From Arenibacter troitsensis (GTDB lineage Bacteria > Bacteroidota > Bacteroidia > Flavobacteriales > Flavobacteriaceae), in contig NZ_FXAO01000017.1 of the NCBI RefSeq assembly GCF_900177645.1, forward strand, positions 1 to 39,931: a DNA stretch of 39,931 nucleotides. The letters run 5' to 3'. A program made the translations under genes and the position numbers. The notes beneath the pieces were generated by a model. That model was not told the origin of the DNA. It was given only the letters and a program-made list of their open reading frames with translations, and made no database searches. Below, piece by piece: positions 17,382 through 25,311 of this stretch (its first letter is position 1; every line of letters starts with the position of its first letter).

Positions 17382-17415
17382 ATATTTAAGGTATAATGTA
17401 ACATTCTTAAATATA
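17381..17415 (-). promoter_or_regulatory. 10-bp inverted repeat at the start of the DUF1624 gene
   Basis: TATATTTAAG (17381-17390) and CTTAAATATA (17406-17415) are exact reverse complements separated by 15 nt. The proximal arm touches the first base of the start codon of the - strand DUF1624 gene. A folded mRNA leader would bring the start codon next to the stem; as DNA it could be a dimeric repressor site. The arms are AT-only except one G/C, so chance is possible. Confidence 0.35.
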
Positions 17416-17518
17416 ATTGTTTCAAGCGTTTAAATAAAAAAATCCCAGGTAATATTCAAAATATAAAGGTTGGTCTGGGTCACATCGATTCGAATTTCAA
17501 GGAAAATTAGTGCGAAAT

Positions 17519-18553
17519 CTATTTTATGGCGATCGCCGCACTGGTTGCGCCTGTTAAAGGCAATAACGAAGTTGATTTAAACCCGGCTTCTTTCACCATA
17601 TGGTCAAAATCCGAAAAGGAGAAATCATAGCCTGCTTCTGTCTCAATCAGCATATTCAAGGACATTAAAAGTCCAAAGGCATTCTTGTTTCTTTCATTGT
17701 CAATGATATTTTCAATGACCACAAAAGCTCCTCCCTCCGGCAAGGCAGCGTAGGCTTTTTTGATAAGAATCTTTTTATCATTGGTGCCCCAATCATGTAA
17801 AATGTTGCCCATGGTAATTACGTCCGATTTTGGAAAATCATCCGTAAAGAAATCCCCTGAGGTAACTTGCACCTTATCTTTTAGCCCCATATTCTGCATG
17901 TTTTCCTTTGCAATTGGTTCTACCTGGGGCAGATCTATGGATGTACATTGAATATGTTGATTGTTCATAGCAACATGCGCCGCTAAAAATCCTCCTGCCC
18001 CGCCAATATCGCAGAGGGTTTTGTATTTTGAAAAATTAAATGTTTTGGCAAATTCTATAAAATTTCCCATTTGTACCCCTGCCATGGCCCGTACAAATTC
18101 ACGAAGTTTTTTTGGATCGGCATAAATCGCTTCGAAAATAGGTTTCCCTCCATTTTTGGTTTCATTTTGTGGCAAACCTGTTTTTAGGCCATCCTCCAGA
18201 TTGTTCCAAAAAGGATACAAACGGTTGTTGCACATTTCCAAAATGCCACCAATATAGCTAGACTTGTTCTTGTCCAAAAAGAAATCTGCATCTTCCGCAT
18301 TACTGTAAAGAGCACTTTCCTTTAAACCTTTTCTTTTTAAAAAGTCCATGGCAACCAAGGCGTCCAGAAAATCATATAGACTGCGCGAATGCAATCCCAA
18401 CCTGGATTGAATATCCTTGCCAGATAATTCCCGTTTGGCCAAAACGGTGAAAAGTTCCATATTCACTGCCGTGAGTAAGGTTTTGGTTCCGAAAAACCCT
18501 GTACCTACCTGCAAAATTTTTGAGGGATCTACTGTAATCTGCGCTGCTTCCAT
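17519..18553 (-). CDS. Class-I SAM-dependent O-methyltransferase (hydroxyindole-O-MT/COMT-like)
   Basis: The 344-residue product has the two-part layout of plant/bacterial O-methyltransferase family 2. An N-terminal winged-helix dimerisation domain spans about 1-110 (LLTAVNMELFTVLAKRELSGKDIQSRLG). The catalytic domain has SAM motif I at CDIGGAGGFLAAHVAM (about 188-203), the acidic ribose-binding region TSIDLPQV, and the catalytic-base motif ILHDWGTNDKK, where the His of LHDW is the usual general base. It is predicted to be cytoplasmic and to act on a phenolic or enolic hydroxyl of an unknown small molecule. It lies 12 bp behind the hotdog thioesterase gene, so the two form an operon. Confidence 0.88.
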   Translation of the reverse strand: MEAAQITVDPSKILQVGTGFFGTKTLLTAVNMELFTVLAKRELSGKDIQSRLGLHSRSLYDFLDALVAMDFLKRKGLKESALYSNAEDADFFLDKNKSSYIGGILEMCNNRLYPFWNNLEDGLKTGLPQNETKNGGKPIFEAIYADPKKLREFVRAMAGVQMGNFIEFAKTFNFSKYKTLCDIGGAGGFLAAHVAMNNQHIQCTSIDLPQVEPIAKENMQNMGLKDKVQVTSGDFFTDDFPKSDVITMGNILHDWGTNDKKILIKKAYAALPEGGAFVVIENIIDNERNKNAFGLLMSLNMLIETEAGYDFSFSDFDHMVKEAGFKSTSLLPLTGATSAAIAIK

Positions 18554-18565
18554 GTTACAAAATAT

Positions 18566-19111
18566 TTAGATTAAAATGTTACTGCTACCTTTTAAAAGAT
18601 TATTATCGTTTTTAAAAATTTCGAGTATTCTTTTAGGTGCACCCATCTCTGACCTAGTGACCCCACATTTTTTTATTATTATTCTTATATCCTGGGCCTT
18701 TTTGCCTCTCCAAAAAGCGGCCTTGGTATAACCAATGGCGCAGACTAGGCCTTTCTGTTCAAAAACCTGGCTATGATATACCCATTTGTCATCCCAACCT
18801 TCCAGTATAAGGGTGATTGTGAAAGTTGACCATATTCTTAAAGGTTTTTTATAGATGATCTTTTGAGACCCCAAAACGGCATACATTCCCTTTTTTACCG
18901 TATGCTCAAATAGTTTAGATCGGAACATTTTTTCAAATCTGATAAAGTCCATATAATATGGGTATTTGGCATTGGACATATACCTGAAGGTGTCGCAATC
19001 TAAAATGCCTACCCTTCGTTTTCTTGTTTGCTTTGATGTAAGATCAACTTCCTTCCACAATAATTTCGAACAGATAAAAATGTACAATAAATGCAACCAA
19101 TAATAGACCAT
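18566..19111 (-). CDS. Hotdog-fold acyl-CoA thioesterase, THEM6-like
   Basis: The 181-residue protein has a hydrophobic N-terminus (YYWLHLLYIFICSKLLW) followed by a single hotdog domain. The block LDCDTFRYMSNAKYPYYMDF then IRFEKMF matches the D-x-x-x-H/Y-M-N-N-x-x-Y/R pattern of the 4HBT/THEM6 group, with Asp at the usual catalytic site and Tyr-Met-Ser-Asn in place of His-Met-Asn-Asn. YGSQKII-like (VLGSQKIIYKKPLRIW) and YTKAAFWRGKKAQ segments are typical of THEM6 relatives. Expected activity is hydrolysis of an acyl thioester; substrate unknown. It heads the operon with the O-methyltransferase. Confidence 0.75.
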   Translation of the reverse strand: MVYYWLHLLYIFICSKLLWKEVDLTSKQTRKRRVGILDCDTFRYMSNAKYPYYMDFIRFEKMFRSKLFEHTVKKGMYAVLGSQKIIYKKPLRIWSTFTITLILEGWDDKWVYHSQVFEQKGLVCAIGYTKAAFWRGKKAQDIRIIIKKCGVTRSEMGAPKRILEIFKNDNNLLKGSSNILI

Positions 19112-19252
19112 AAAAAACGTGTTAATTTTTTTTACTAGTAGGTTAAGTTATTGAGTTTATATTTTAATCTAATGGGGAGTGTAATGTGATCTCTTTCAAT
19201 TTATTGCTTGGTTTTTAAATTCAAGAATAGTACTTGGGGTTTAAGATCCGCT

Positions 19253-19522
19253 TTACAACTCTATTTGCATGGACAATACTATTGGTTCCAATACGGTATG
19301 TTTGTCCTTGATAGCCTTGTTCTTGGGGTCGTTAATAATGGCTCCAAGCTTTTCCATGTCCGCATCCTCAAAAACCAAAACCACTGAATTAGGGTCATTT
19401 GTGTCCTGAAAAGTTCTAAAACTGGATACTACAGAAGAAAAAAGTCTTACACGATCTTCATGACCCTTAAGCCAAGTATCAATGTTTGCTACCTTGTGTC
19501 TGGTTACAATTGTTTGTTTCAT
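19253..19522 (-). CDS. Small ABM-like dimeric alpha/beta-barrel protein, cytoplasmic
   Basis: The 89-residue protein has no signal peptide. Its pattern is a beta strand (IVTRHKVANIDTWLKGHEDR), a helix, a strand (NSVVLVFEDADMEKLGAIIN) and a final strand (VLEPIVLSMQI). That fits one ferredoxin-like unit of the antibiotic-biosynthesis-monooxygenase / dimeric alpha-beta barrel superfamily. There is no catalytic signature, and many members are binding or stress proteins of unknown role. It is flanked by 141 bp and about 160 bp non-coding gaps and appears monocistronic. It shares the fold type of the exported proteins upstream but lacks their leaders. Confidence 0.65.
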   Translation of the reverse strand: MKQTIVTRHKVANIDTWLKGHEDRVRLFSSVVSSFRTFQDTNDPNSVVLVFEDADMEKLGAIINDPKNKAIKDKHTVLEPIVLSMQIEL

Positions 19523-19635
19523 TTGTATTGTTTTTATACTTAATTTTTGTTGGATTTGACTACCTCATTTTTTTAAAATAGGCACTAATATTTTCGGATA
19601 ATAACTATTTGATTTTTCAGAATACAATGTAGGCT

Positions 19636-19664
19636 AAAAGCGCAGTTGGTTCGATCTGCGTTTT
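19636..19664 (-). terminator. Terminator after the RidA-like gene (- strand operon end)
   Basis: Read on the - strand, AAAACGCAG pairs with CTGCGCTTT around a 10-nt loop. One A-C mismatch interrupts a nine-position stem, and the 3' arm ends in a short T-run. It starts 18 bp past the stop of the RidA-like gene and probably ends the 23173-to-19682 transcript. Confidence 0.55.
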
Positions 19665-19681
19665 ATGGAATTACGGTATTG

Positions 19682-20194
19682 TTATTTCGCTTTATGCACC
19701 TCCATTTCAATTTCTATCATAAACTCTGGCAGTGCCAGTTCCTTGACGCCTATCCAAGAACCTGTGGGGAATTGATTTTTATAAATCTCATTTCTATAGG
19801 CGGCAATTTCTAGAAACATGGGCATGTTGGTGGTGAATACATTTTCTACTACCACATCATCGAAGGTGCAACCGTAGTGAGCCAGGACCTTTTCCAAATC
19901 GGAGTAACAGTTTTTCATTTGCTGTGCAATGTCTCCTATTGCGGTCGGGTTGCCTTCATCGTCCATGCTAACTGCCCCGGAAATCTTTATTTCGTTTCCA
20001 ATTTTTACGGCATGTGAATAGCCATAGGCCTTCTCCACTTCAGGCCGCAGTAGAAAGTATTCGGGAATTTCCTTTTCAACAATAATCGCAGGTTGATCCA
20101 TAGTTTCAACTGCGGTTTTTTCCTTGCAGTTGAAGCTTATAGCTATTAGGGAAACTAATAGAATTTTTATGGATAATTTTCCTTTTTTGTGCAT
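19682..20194 (-). CDS. RidA/YjgF-family lipoprotein lacking the canonical catalytic arginine
   Basis: I place the start at 20194 (MHKKGKLSIK). The longer frame from 20257 would overlap the upstream gene by 38 bp and would bury the signal peptide. The 170-residue product has a lipoprotein-type leader (LLVSLIAISFNC, Cys23) and a RidA domain: YGYSHAVKIGNEIKISGAVS, DIAQQMKNCYSDLEKVLAHY, and C-terminal FPTGSWIGVKELALP...MIEIEMEV. In E. coli RidA the C-terminal block reads FPARSCVEV, with Arg105 clamping the imine/enamine substrate. Here that position is Gly145, while the later Glu (E161) is kept. It therefore belongs with Rid paralogues of unproven activity, and export of this normally cytoplasmic fold is unusual. 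It follows the double NTF2-like gene by 25 bp. Confidence 0.85.
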   Translation of the reverse strand: MHKKGKLSIKILLVSLIAISFNCKEKTAVETMDQPAIIVEKEIPEYFLLRPEVEKAYGYSHAVKIGNEIKISGAVSMDDEGNPTAIGDIAQQMKNCYSDLEKVLAHYGCTFDDVVVENVFTTNMPMFLEIAAYRNEIYKNQFPTGSWIGVKELALPEFMIEIEMEVHKAK

Positions 20195-20219
20195 CGTATT
20201 ATTAGCTTTAGTGGTAAAT

Positions 20220-21140
20220 TTATTTTGGCATTGGCATGGAATATCCCAACTGTTCATAAACTACTAAATTGTCATAAAAGGCATCTTCTCGAACCGCTTT
20301 TCCTTCTGTGTCGAATTCCCAAACACTAAAACCATGGGTTTCAATTTTATTATTGGTAGGTGGATTTCCCATGAATTCCCCTTTGTTGGTCCCCGTACAA
20401 GTCCAGTTGATATAGGCTTTGTTGCCATCAATTACTGTTTTGTCCAAGCGTACCTTAAAATCGGGAAAAGCCCCATGGTAAATATCCATAAAGTCTCCGT
20501 AATCGGATTGTTTTTTGGCAATGCTGATCCCATTGGCCATTCTTGTGACATTTTTTACCAAACTGGCATACATTAAATCCTTGTCGTTGGCATTCCAAGC
20601 CTTGGTTACATTATCTATGGTGGTCTGTATAGCTTTTTCATCGGCAGACATACTGTTCTTCATTTCCATTTCCTGTATGGCAAGCATTATTGCCGAGGGA
20701 TCCCACATTCCAACTTCCCGGACAATTTTACCATCTTGGAAACGATAGGTGAGATGTATGGGAATGTTTACTGCCTGATTATTTCCGGCAAGGGTACCTT
20801 GCCAATCCAACCAACAGTTTACCCATGTTTCTCCATCATCGGTAAGGACCATTTCATATTCTTGGTCCTTGTCCAGAAAACTTCTTTGGGAATAGGCCAT
20901 ATCCCTTTCTTTGTGGTAGGCTATTACCTCTTCTGGCGACATAGGGTTTTCCTTGGAGTTGTAATATGTTTTTGAGGTATCGGCATAGATACTGATATCG
21001 TAGGTCTTCTTATTGTAATTTTCAATTATTTGCTTAACGGTATTTATTTGCGGGGAATTCTGGGTATACCGTTCCGGTTTATTTTCCTGACAAGCGATTA
21101 TAAATACTATTGCCAACCCAATAATTAGTAATTTTTTCAT
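20220..21140 (-). CDS. Lipoprotein with two NTF2/SnoaL-like domains
   Basis: The 306-residue product has a lipoprotein leader (LAIVFIIAC, Cys17). Two NTF2-like cone-fold domains follow in tandem. The first spans about 33-155 (IIENYNKKTYDISIYADTSK ... HLTYRFQDGKIVREVGMWD). The second spans about 170-300 (TTIDNVTKAWNANDKDLMYA ... FPDFKVRLDKTVIDGNKAYI ... KIETHGFSVWEFDTEGKAVR ... DNLVVYEQLGY). The second domain is close to SnoaL-like polyketide-cyclase-type proteins and to the single-domain lipoprotein at 22637-23173, which ends with the same NELEFLQQLGY-type motif. Substrate and reaction are unknown; several members are binding proteins. It is the fourth gene of the - strand operon. Confidence 0.8.
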   Translation of the reverse strand: MKKLLIIGLAIVFIIACQENKPERYTQNSPQINTVKQIIENYNKKTYDISIYADTSKTYYNSKENPMSPEEVIAYHKERDMAYSQRSFLDKDQEYEMVLTDDGETWVNCWLDWQGTLAGNNQAVNIPIHLTYRFQDGKIVREVGMWDPSAIMLAIQEMEMKNSMSADEKAIQTTIDNVTKAWNANDKDLMYASLVKNVTRMANGISIAKKQSDYGDFMDIYHGAFPDFKVRLDKTVIDGNKAYINWTCTGTNKGEFMGNPPTNNKIETHGFSVWEFDTEGKAVREDAFYDNLVVYEQLGYSMPMPK

Positions 21141-21202
21141 GGTGTTTTAGTTTTAGAGGTTGAACCTGACCCGATTAATCTATAGGTCAGGTCCAGATCC
21201 TT

Positions 21203-21637
21203 TTATTTTTTGGTCAATGCCGGATTTTCTTGATATATCTCGTCAGAATGGGTAACTACATACTTATTCCATGACTTAAAAAAGGCATTTCGATCTTCTT
21301 CCTTTGGCCAGTTTTTATTGATTAATTCATTCTGCATATCTGAAGCGGCATCTATATCGTTCCATGTAGCGTATTCGCTAATGATAACCAAATCCCGTAG
21401 ATCTGCACCGGATATATGATGTAGCACCCGTTCACTGATGACCTTGTCGTTCTTAAAGGATATTTTCTCGGAAAATTCTTTTAAAAGTCCATTGAGTTCG
21501 GCTCGGGTGCCATTTTCTGGCACACTAAGTTTCCAAGTGGTAACTGTAAAATAGTTTCCCTCTTGTGCTAATCCCGAGGTAGGAATAAATAGGGCGAGGA
21601 TCATTAAGGCTCCGATAATCGTTTTTGTAGTTTTCAT
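21203..21637 (-). CDS. Secreted small ABM-like protein
   Basis: I start at 21637 (MKTTKTIIGALM), which gives a standard Sec signal peptide ending near SGLAQ; the longer frame from 21667 adds ten residues before it. The mature part (about 120 residues) begins NYFTVTTWKLSVPENGTRAE and contains ISERVLHHISGADLRDLVII followed by a helix. That is a strand-helix-strand pattern like a NIPSNAP/ABM ferredoxin-like barrel. No catalytic residues are recognisable. It lies 62 bp upstream of the double NTF2-like gene and 174 bp downstream of the 255-residue barrel protein. Confidence 0.65.
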   Translation of the reverse strand: MKTTKTIIGALMILALFIPTSGLAQEGNYFTVTTWKLSVPENGTRAELNGLLKEFSEKISFKNDKVISERVLHHISGADLRDLVIISEYATWNDIDAASDMQNELINKNWPKEEDRNAFFKSWNKYVVTHSDEIYQENPALTKK

Positions 21638-21680
21638 ATGGTTGAATTTAATGGTTACTAATCTCATTTTATATTTTTAA

Positions 21681-21804
21681 AACAGGTAGGTGGGTTGTAG
21701 ATAAGGTTTGGTTTATTTTCTTTACGAAATTGCTAATTCAAATTGAAAATCTTCAAACTACTGAATACCCGGGGGTTTAATTTGAAACCTTTGGCCTACC
21801 TGTT
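21681..21804 (-). repeat. Long-range 10-bp inverted repeat in the 174-bp intergenic gap
   Basis: AACAGGTAGG (21681-21690) and CCTACCTGTT (21795-21804) are exact reverse complements 104 nt apart. They bracket the gap between two co-oriented secreted-protein genes. The enclosed AT-rich segment contains a CCCGGG core and a TTGAA/TTCAA hairpin. As RNA the arms could close a structured leader for the 21637 gene; as DNA they could be paired regulator sites. Confidence 0.35.
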
Positions 21805-21811
21805 AATCAAT

Positions 21812-22579
21812 TTAATTTGATGGGGTATAGGCTAGATCGGGATGCATTTGTCCTGATTCCGTTTCGTATTTTAGGACATAACTGAACATTTCGTCAAAAA
21901 GTTTTTTCCCCTCGTCACCCAATAGAACTTCATTTTCCTTGGATTTTTTGGCGTAGTCCTCAGCGTCTATCGCTGAAATTACAGCGAGATAATAATCGCC
22001 CATATTGCCAAAACCATTGTGGTATATACGATAGTATTCCTTGGATCCTTTTGAGGTATAAAGGGCTTTTAATTCTTTCAGTTTTCCTTTGAGATTTTGA
22101 ATGTTGCTAGGGGCAACATATAAGAAATGCCATTTTCTATAATTTTGACCCTCGGTGGTTGTGCTTATTCCTTCGGGCATATAGGTGAGCTCCTTATTTA
22201 GGTAAATCACGTAATCCCCATGCTTGTCATAACATTCATTATATCGCCTAAAAAGATTTCTAAATGCTTCTTCTCCCATTTTTTCTGCTAACGGAGCCAT
22301 TACGTTCTTGTCCAACTCCGCCATATTTTCTATAGGTGAAATGTTGAAGTACCTACCCGTGTCGGTAGAGCCAACTTGCCAGCTCATGTCCTTAAGTTTG
22401 TGTTTTTCACAAGCTTCCTTGAAATCTTTGGAAACCAAATTGTAGTCATTAATTTTCGAAGGTTTTACGCGGTCTTCATGGACGTAGTACGCTTGGTTTT
22501 TTTCGCCCTGTGCGGAGCCTATCAATGGCAATAAGGCCATTGCAATCACAATAAAAATGATTTTTTTTAGTGTTCTCAT
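21812..22579 (-). CDS. Secreted protein with two ABM/NIPSNAP-like repeats
   Basis: The 255-residue product has a Sec signal peptide (about 1-23, cleavage near GSAQ). The mature sequence begins YYVHEDRVKPSKINDYNLVS and restarts near residue 147 with KWHFLYVAPSNIQNLKGKLK. Each half is a strand, a helix with acidic-aromatic residues and another strand, suggesting two fused dimeric alpha/beta-barrel units. The second half contains YRIYHNGFGNMGDYYLAVIS. Its layout parallels the 262-residue secreted protein at 26348-27136 beyond the kinase/regulator pair. No enzyme motif is recognised. It is the second gene of the - strand operon, 57 bp after the NTF2-like lipoprotein. Confidence 0.7.
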   Translation of the reverse strand: MRTLKKIIFIVIAMALLPLIGSAQGEKNQAYYVHEDRVKPSKINDYNLVSKDFKEACEKHKLKDMSWQVGSTDTGRYFNISPIENMAELDKNVMAPLAEKMGEEAFRNLFRRYNECYDKHGDYVIYLNKELTYMPEGISTTTEGQNYRKWHFLYVAPSNIQNLKGKLKELKALYTSKGSKEYYRIYHNGFGNMGDYYLAVISAIDAEDYAKKSKENEVLLGDEGKKLFDEMFSYVLKYETESGQMHPDLAYTPSN

Positions 22580-22636
22580 GACAATTGTTGTTTAATGGTT
22601 TAAAATTTAATTTCATAAATGAGTTGATATATGGAC

Positions 22637-23173
22637 TTATTTCAAATTAGGGGTTTCCAGGGAGTACCCCAATTGCTGCAAAAATTCGAGTTCATTGTAA
22701 AAGGTATCCTCTCGGTAAATTCTGCCCTCCGCATTAAAATAAAGATGTGAAAAACCATTTATTTTTACTTTCTTACCTGTAGCCATAAGATCGGCAAATT
22801 GGCCCGTATTGGTCCCTGTAAATATCCAGTCAACATAGCCTTGTTTGTCACAAACACGGCTATTGCCCACGTTTATTGCATAGTCAGGGAATCCAGTACC
22901 AAATAGACTAAGTTTTGCCTTTAATTCAGTTTTATTGGTGACCACAGGTATACCGTTCATGTTTCGTAAATAATCTTCGGTAATCAGACTGTCTATTTCT
23001 TTTTCTCCCTTGGGGTTCATATAATCGATTATAATTGACTCCAGATTATTTTTTGTCACTACTAAAACCCTATCGGATTGTTCCATTGGTTCATTGACCT
23101 CTTGAACTTGGTTGTTTTTGCATGAAACACAACCTATAACCATAAAAACTAAAAGTACCATTGGTGATTTCAT
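22637..23173 (-). CDS. NTF2/SnoaL-like lipoprotein
   Basis: The 178-residue product has a short lipoprotein signal (MVIGCVSC, Cys18) and one NTF2-like domain. Recognisable parts are SIIDYMNPKGEKEIDSLITE, FPDYAINVGNSRVCDKQGYV followed by DWIFTGTNTGQFAD, INGFSHLYFNAEGRIYREDT, and a terminal FYNELEFLQQLGYSLETP. The central 'FTGTNTGQF' and the C-terminal block closely echo the second domain of the double NTF2-like lipoprotein four genes downstream (CTGTNKGEF; FYDNLVVYEQLGY), pointing to duplication within the operon. It is the first gene of the - strand operon; the candidate 26-bp operator lies 67 bp upstream. Confidence 0.8.
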   Translation of the reverse strand: MKSPMVLLVFMVIGCVSCKNNQVQEVNEPMEQSDRVLVVTKNNLESIIIDYMNPKGEKEIDSLITEDYLRNMNGIPVVTNKTELKAKLSLFGTGFPDYAINVGNSRVCDKQGYVDWIFTGTNTGQFADLMATGKKVKINGFSHLYFNAEGRIYREDTFYNELEFLQQLGYSLETPNLK

Positions 23174-23239
23174 GATTTACAAATAACTACATACCTGAAA
23201 CTAATTAATCGGTTTATTTGGTTAATATCAATTAGATTG

Positions 23240-23265
23240 GGACGGAGTCCTTGTATTATTGTCCG
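23240..23265 (-). promoter_or_regulatory. Candidate operator, copy 1, in divergent kinase/NTF2 promoter region
   Basis: On the - strand this reads CGGACAATAATAC, then 8 nt, then CCGTCC. The copy at 26179-26204 has the same length and 18 of 26 identical positions, concentrated at the ends (CGGACAATA and CGTCC). The outer GGAC/GTCC tetranucleotides form a dyad 25 nt wide. It ends 66 bp before the NTF2-like lipoprotein start and lies about 90 bp before the sensor-kinase start on the other side. The adjacent LytTR regulator is the natural candidate to bind it, but that is inference. Confidence 0.5.
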
Positions 23266-23356
23266 AACAACTAGTTTTAATTAGCCTGTGATTTGTTCCA
23301 ATAAAATTGTATCTTGATCTTCCCCGGATTTTTAAAGTTTATCAGTGTTAAAAAAA

Positions 23357-25309
23357 ATGGGCAAACATAACTTCATAGCAATTTTCATCTTTTTTCTTGG
23401 CAGCCCTTTGCTATTGGGTCAACTGATAGACTTTAATCGAGACAAGCCATATGACAGGGTTTTTGTGGATACCGATAATTTTGGGGTTTCCTATTTGCAA
23501 CAATTGGAGGATTATTATTCACAGGCTCCGACGGATAGCCTACAGTTCGAAATTCTGAATGATCTTGCTTATTATTGGCATACCCGTAACTTAATCAAGG
23601 CCCTAAATTTTACCGAAGAAGGGTTAAAGTGTAGTTTGGCCAAGGGGGATATGCTTTGGCATGGTAGATTTCAAATTACACAGGGTGCCATTCTATTGCG
23701 AATGGAAAAGTTGGATAAGGCAGAAGAGGTATTGGAAGAGGCCAAAGGGAAGGTACAGACCAAAGACCTTCCTTTTTTAAATACACAACTGGGTTATGTT
23801 TATGAGCGCAGAGGGCAGCTGGACAAGGCCGCGGATTATGCCCTGGAAGGACTGCGATTAGGAGAGGAATTGAACGATAAAAAGGCCATAGCCTTGGCTT
23901 ATAGTGACTTAAGCAATATTTTTTGGAAACAGGCAAAATATGATAAGGGTTTAAAATACGGTATTAAATCTGTTGTCATTTTTGAGGAAAGGGGCATAAT
24001 TGACCTGGATTATGATTTTACCCTGTATGTGGTGGCCAACAATTTCTTAAAACTTAATAGATATGATGAAGCACTAAAATATTATGAACATTCTTTGGCC
24101 ATTGGTGAGCGCTATGGATTTTATAATAACCTAAGTGATGTTTATATTTCCCTTGTTGACCTATATGCATATTTAGGCAAGTACAGGAAGGCTGAAAGTG
24201 CAGGTCTCAATGCGGTTAAATATGCCACTTATTTGGATAACGATTTTATGTTGATGCGATCTTGGTTATCCATAGGGAAACTGCAAAACCTTCAGGGAAA
24301 ATATAAGTATGCCATAGAAAGTCTTCAGAAATCGCTGGATGTGGCTACCACCGAATTTGGAGATGAATATTATTTGAGTCAGGCGTACGAAGCTTTGGGA
24401 AAGGCTTATGCCGGAGACCATGAATATATGGAAGCTTATAAGGCATTTTCAAAGTATGATGGGCTAAAAAAGGAAATCTTTACGGCAGAATCCGATCAAC
24501 GTATAGCCCTGCTGCAAACGGAATTTGAAGTTGCACAGAAGGAAGACACCATACTAATGCAACAGGGAACCATTAGAAAGCAAAAAAGTAACCAGATGTT
24601 AACCTCCATTATCACTGGATTATTATTGTTTCTGTTGATCGTGGGCGTTGTAGCCATAAGAATTAACCGCAAAAAGAATAAGCTTCTTCAACAGCAAAAC
24701 CAGGAAAAGGAATTTCTTATAAAGGAAATCCATCACCGTGTGAAGAATAATCTGGAAGTGGTCTCCAGTTTGCTTTCACTCCAATCTACCCATATAGATG
24801 ACAAAAAAATAAAGGACAATATGCTACAAATCCAAAATCGGATTCAGAGTATGAGTATGATCCATCAAAATTTGTATCAGGGAAAGAATTTAGGGAGCAT
24901 TGAGATGAAGAATTATTTCAATATTTTGGGCGATTATGTGCTCCAATCCTATGGTACGGAACAAAGGATCGTTATGGTCTATGATATGGAGGAGCTAGAA
25001 CTGAATGTAGATATTGCAACGCCTATAGGATTAATAGTCAATGAATTGATTACCAATTCCTTAAAATATGCCTTCCCCAATAATCTTACCGGCGTAATCA
25101 CCATTAAACTGGTCCAAAAGTTTGAACATTTGGAACTCACTGTTACAGACAATGGTGTGGGCATTCAAAAAGGAAAGGAACTCAGTGGAACAGGTTTTGG
25201 CACTCAATTGATAACGCTTTTAACCAAACAATTGGATGGTAAAATGGTCCTTCACCAAAAGAAAGGGACTTCGGTTTCCTTTGAATTTCAAAATCATAAA
25301 GCAGCTTAA
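23357..25309 (+). CDS. TPR-containing sensor histidine kinase (HisKA_2/HWE-like)
   Basis: I prefer ATG 23357 over the in-frame GTG 23345. The product (650 residues) has a signal peptide, then about 400 residues of TPR-like helical repeats (KALNFTEEGLKCSLAKGD, DKAADYALEGLRLGEELNDK, EALKYYEHSLAIGERYG, YAIESLQKSLDVA) in the periplasm. One transmembrane helix follows (about 413-432, ITGLLLFLLIVGVVAI). The cytoplasmic kinase has a HisKA_2 phospho-acceptor EIHHRVKNNLEVVSSLLSLQ (His near 459), the N-box LIVNELITNSLKYAF, and G1/G2 boxes DNGVGIQKG and GTGFGTQL. It lies 2 bp before the response regulator gene, forming a two-component pair. The TPR sensor suggests protein-protein or peptide sensing in the envelope. 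Confidence 0.92.
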   Translation: MGKHNFIAIFIFFLGSPLLLGQLIDFNRDKPYDRVFVDTDNFGVSYLQQLEDYYSQAPTDSLQFEILNDLAYYWHTRNLIKALNFTEEGLKCSLAKGDMLWHGRFQITQGAILLRMEKLDKAEEVLEEAKGKVQTKDLPFLNTQLGYVYERRGQLDKAADYALEGLRLGEELNDKKAIALAYSDLSNIFWKQAKYDKGLKYGIKSVVIFEERGIIDLDYDFTLYVVANNFLKLNRYDEALKYYEHSLAIGERYGFYNNLSDVYISLVDLYAYLGKYRKAESAGLNAVKYATYLDNDFMLMRSWLSIGKLQNLQGKYKYAIESLQKSLDVATTEFGDEYYLSQAYEALGKAYAGDHEYMEAYKAFSKYDGLKKEIFTAESDQRIALLQTEFEVAQKEDTILMQQGTIRKQKSNQMLTSIITGLLLFLLIVGVVAIRINRKKNKLLQQQNQEKEFLIKEIHHRVKNNLEVVSSLLSLQSTHIDDKKIKDNMLQIQNRIQSMSMIHQNLYQGKNLGSIEMKNYFNILGDYVLQSYGTEQRIVMVYDMEELELNVDIATPIGLIVNELITNSLKYAFPNNLTGVITIKLVQKFEHLELTVTDNGVGIQKGKELSGTGFGTQLITLLTKQLDGKMVLHQKKGTSVSFEFQNHKAA

Positions 25310-25311
25310 TT

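Noticed and set aside
19595..19603. CGGATAATA resembling the CGGACAATA half-site
   Set aside because: One mismatch, no CGTCC partner at the expected spacing, and located near a terminator rather than a start.
19621..19670. GGTTCGAT-containing segment checked as a possible tRNA T-arm
   Set aside because: No acceptor, D-arm or anticodon structure around it; it forms a terminator-like hairpin instead.
20195..20257. Longer start of the RidA-like protein at 20257
   Set aside because: It would overlap the upstream gene's coding end by 38 bp and place 21 hydrophilic residues before the signal peptide.
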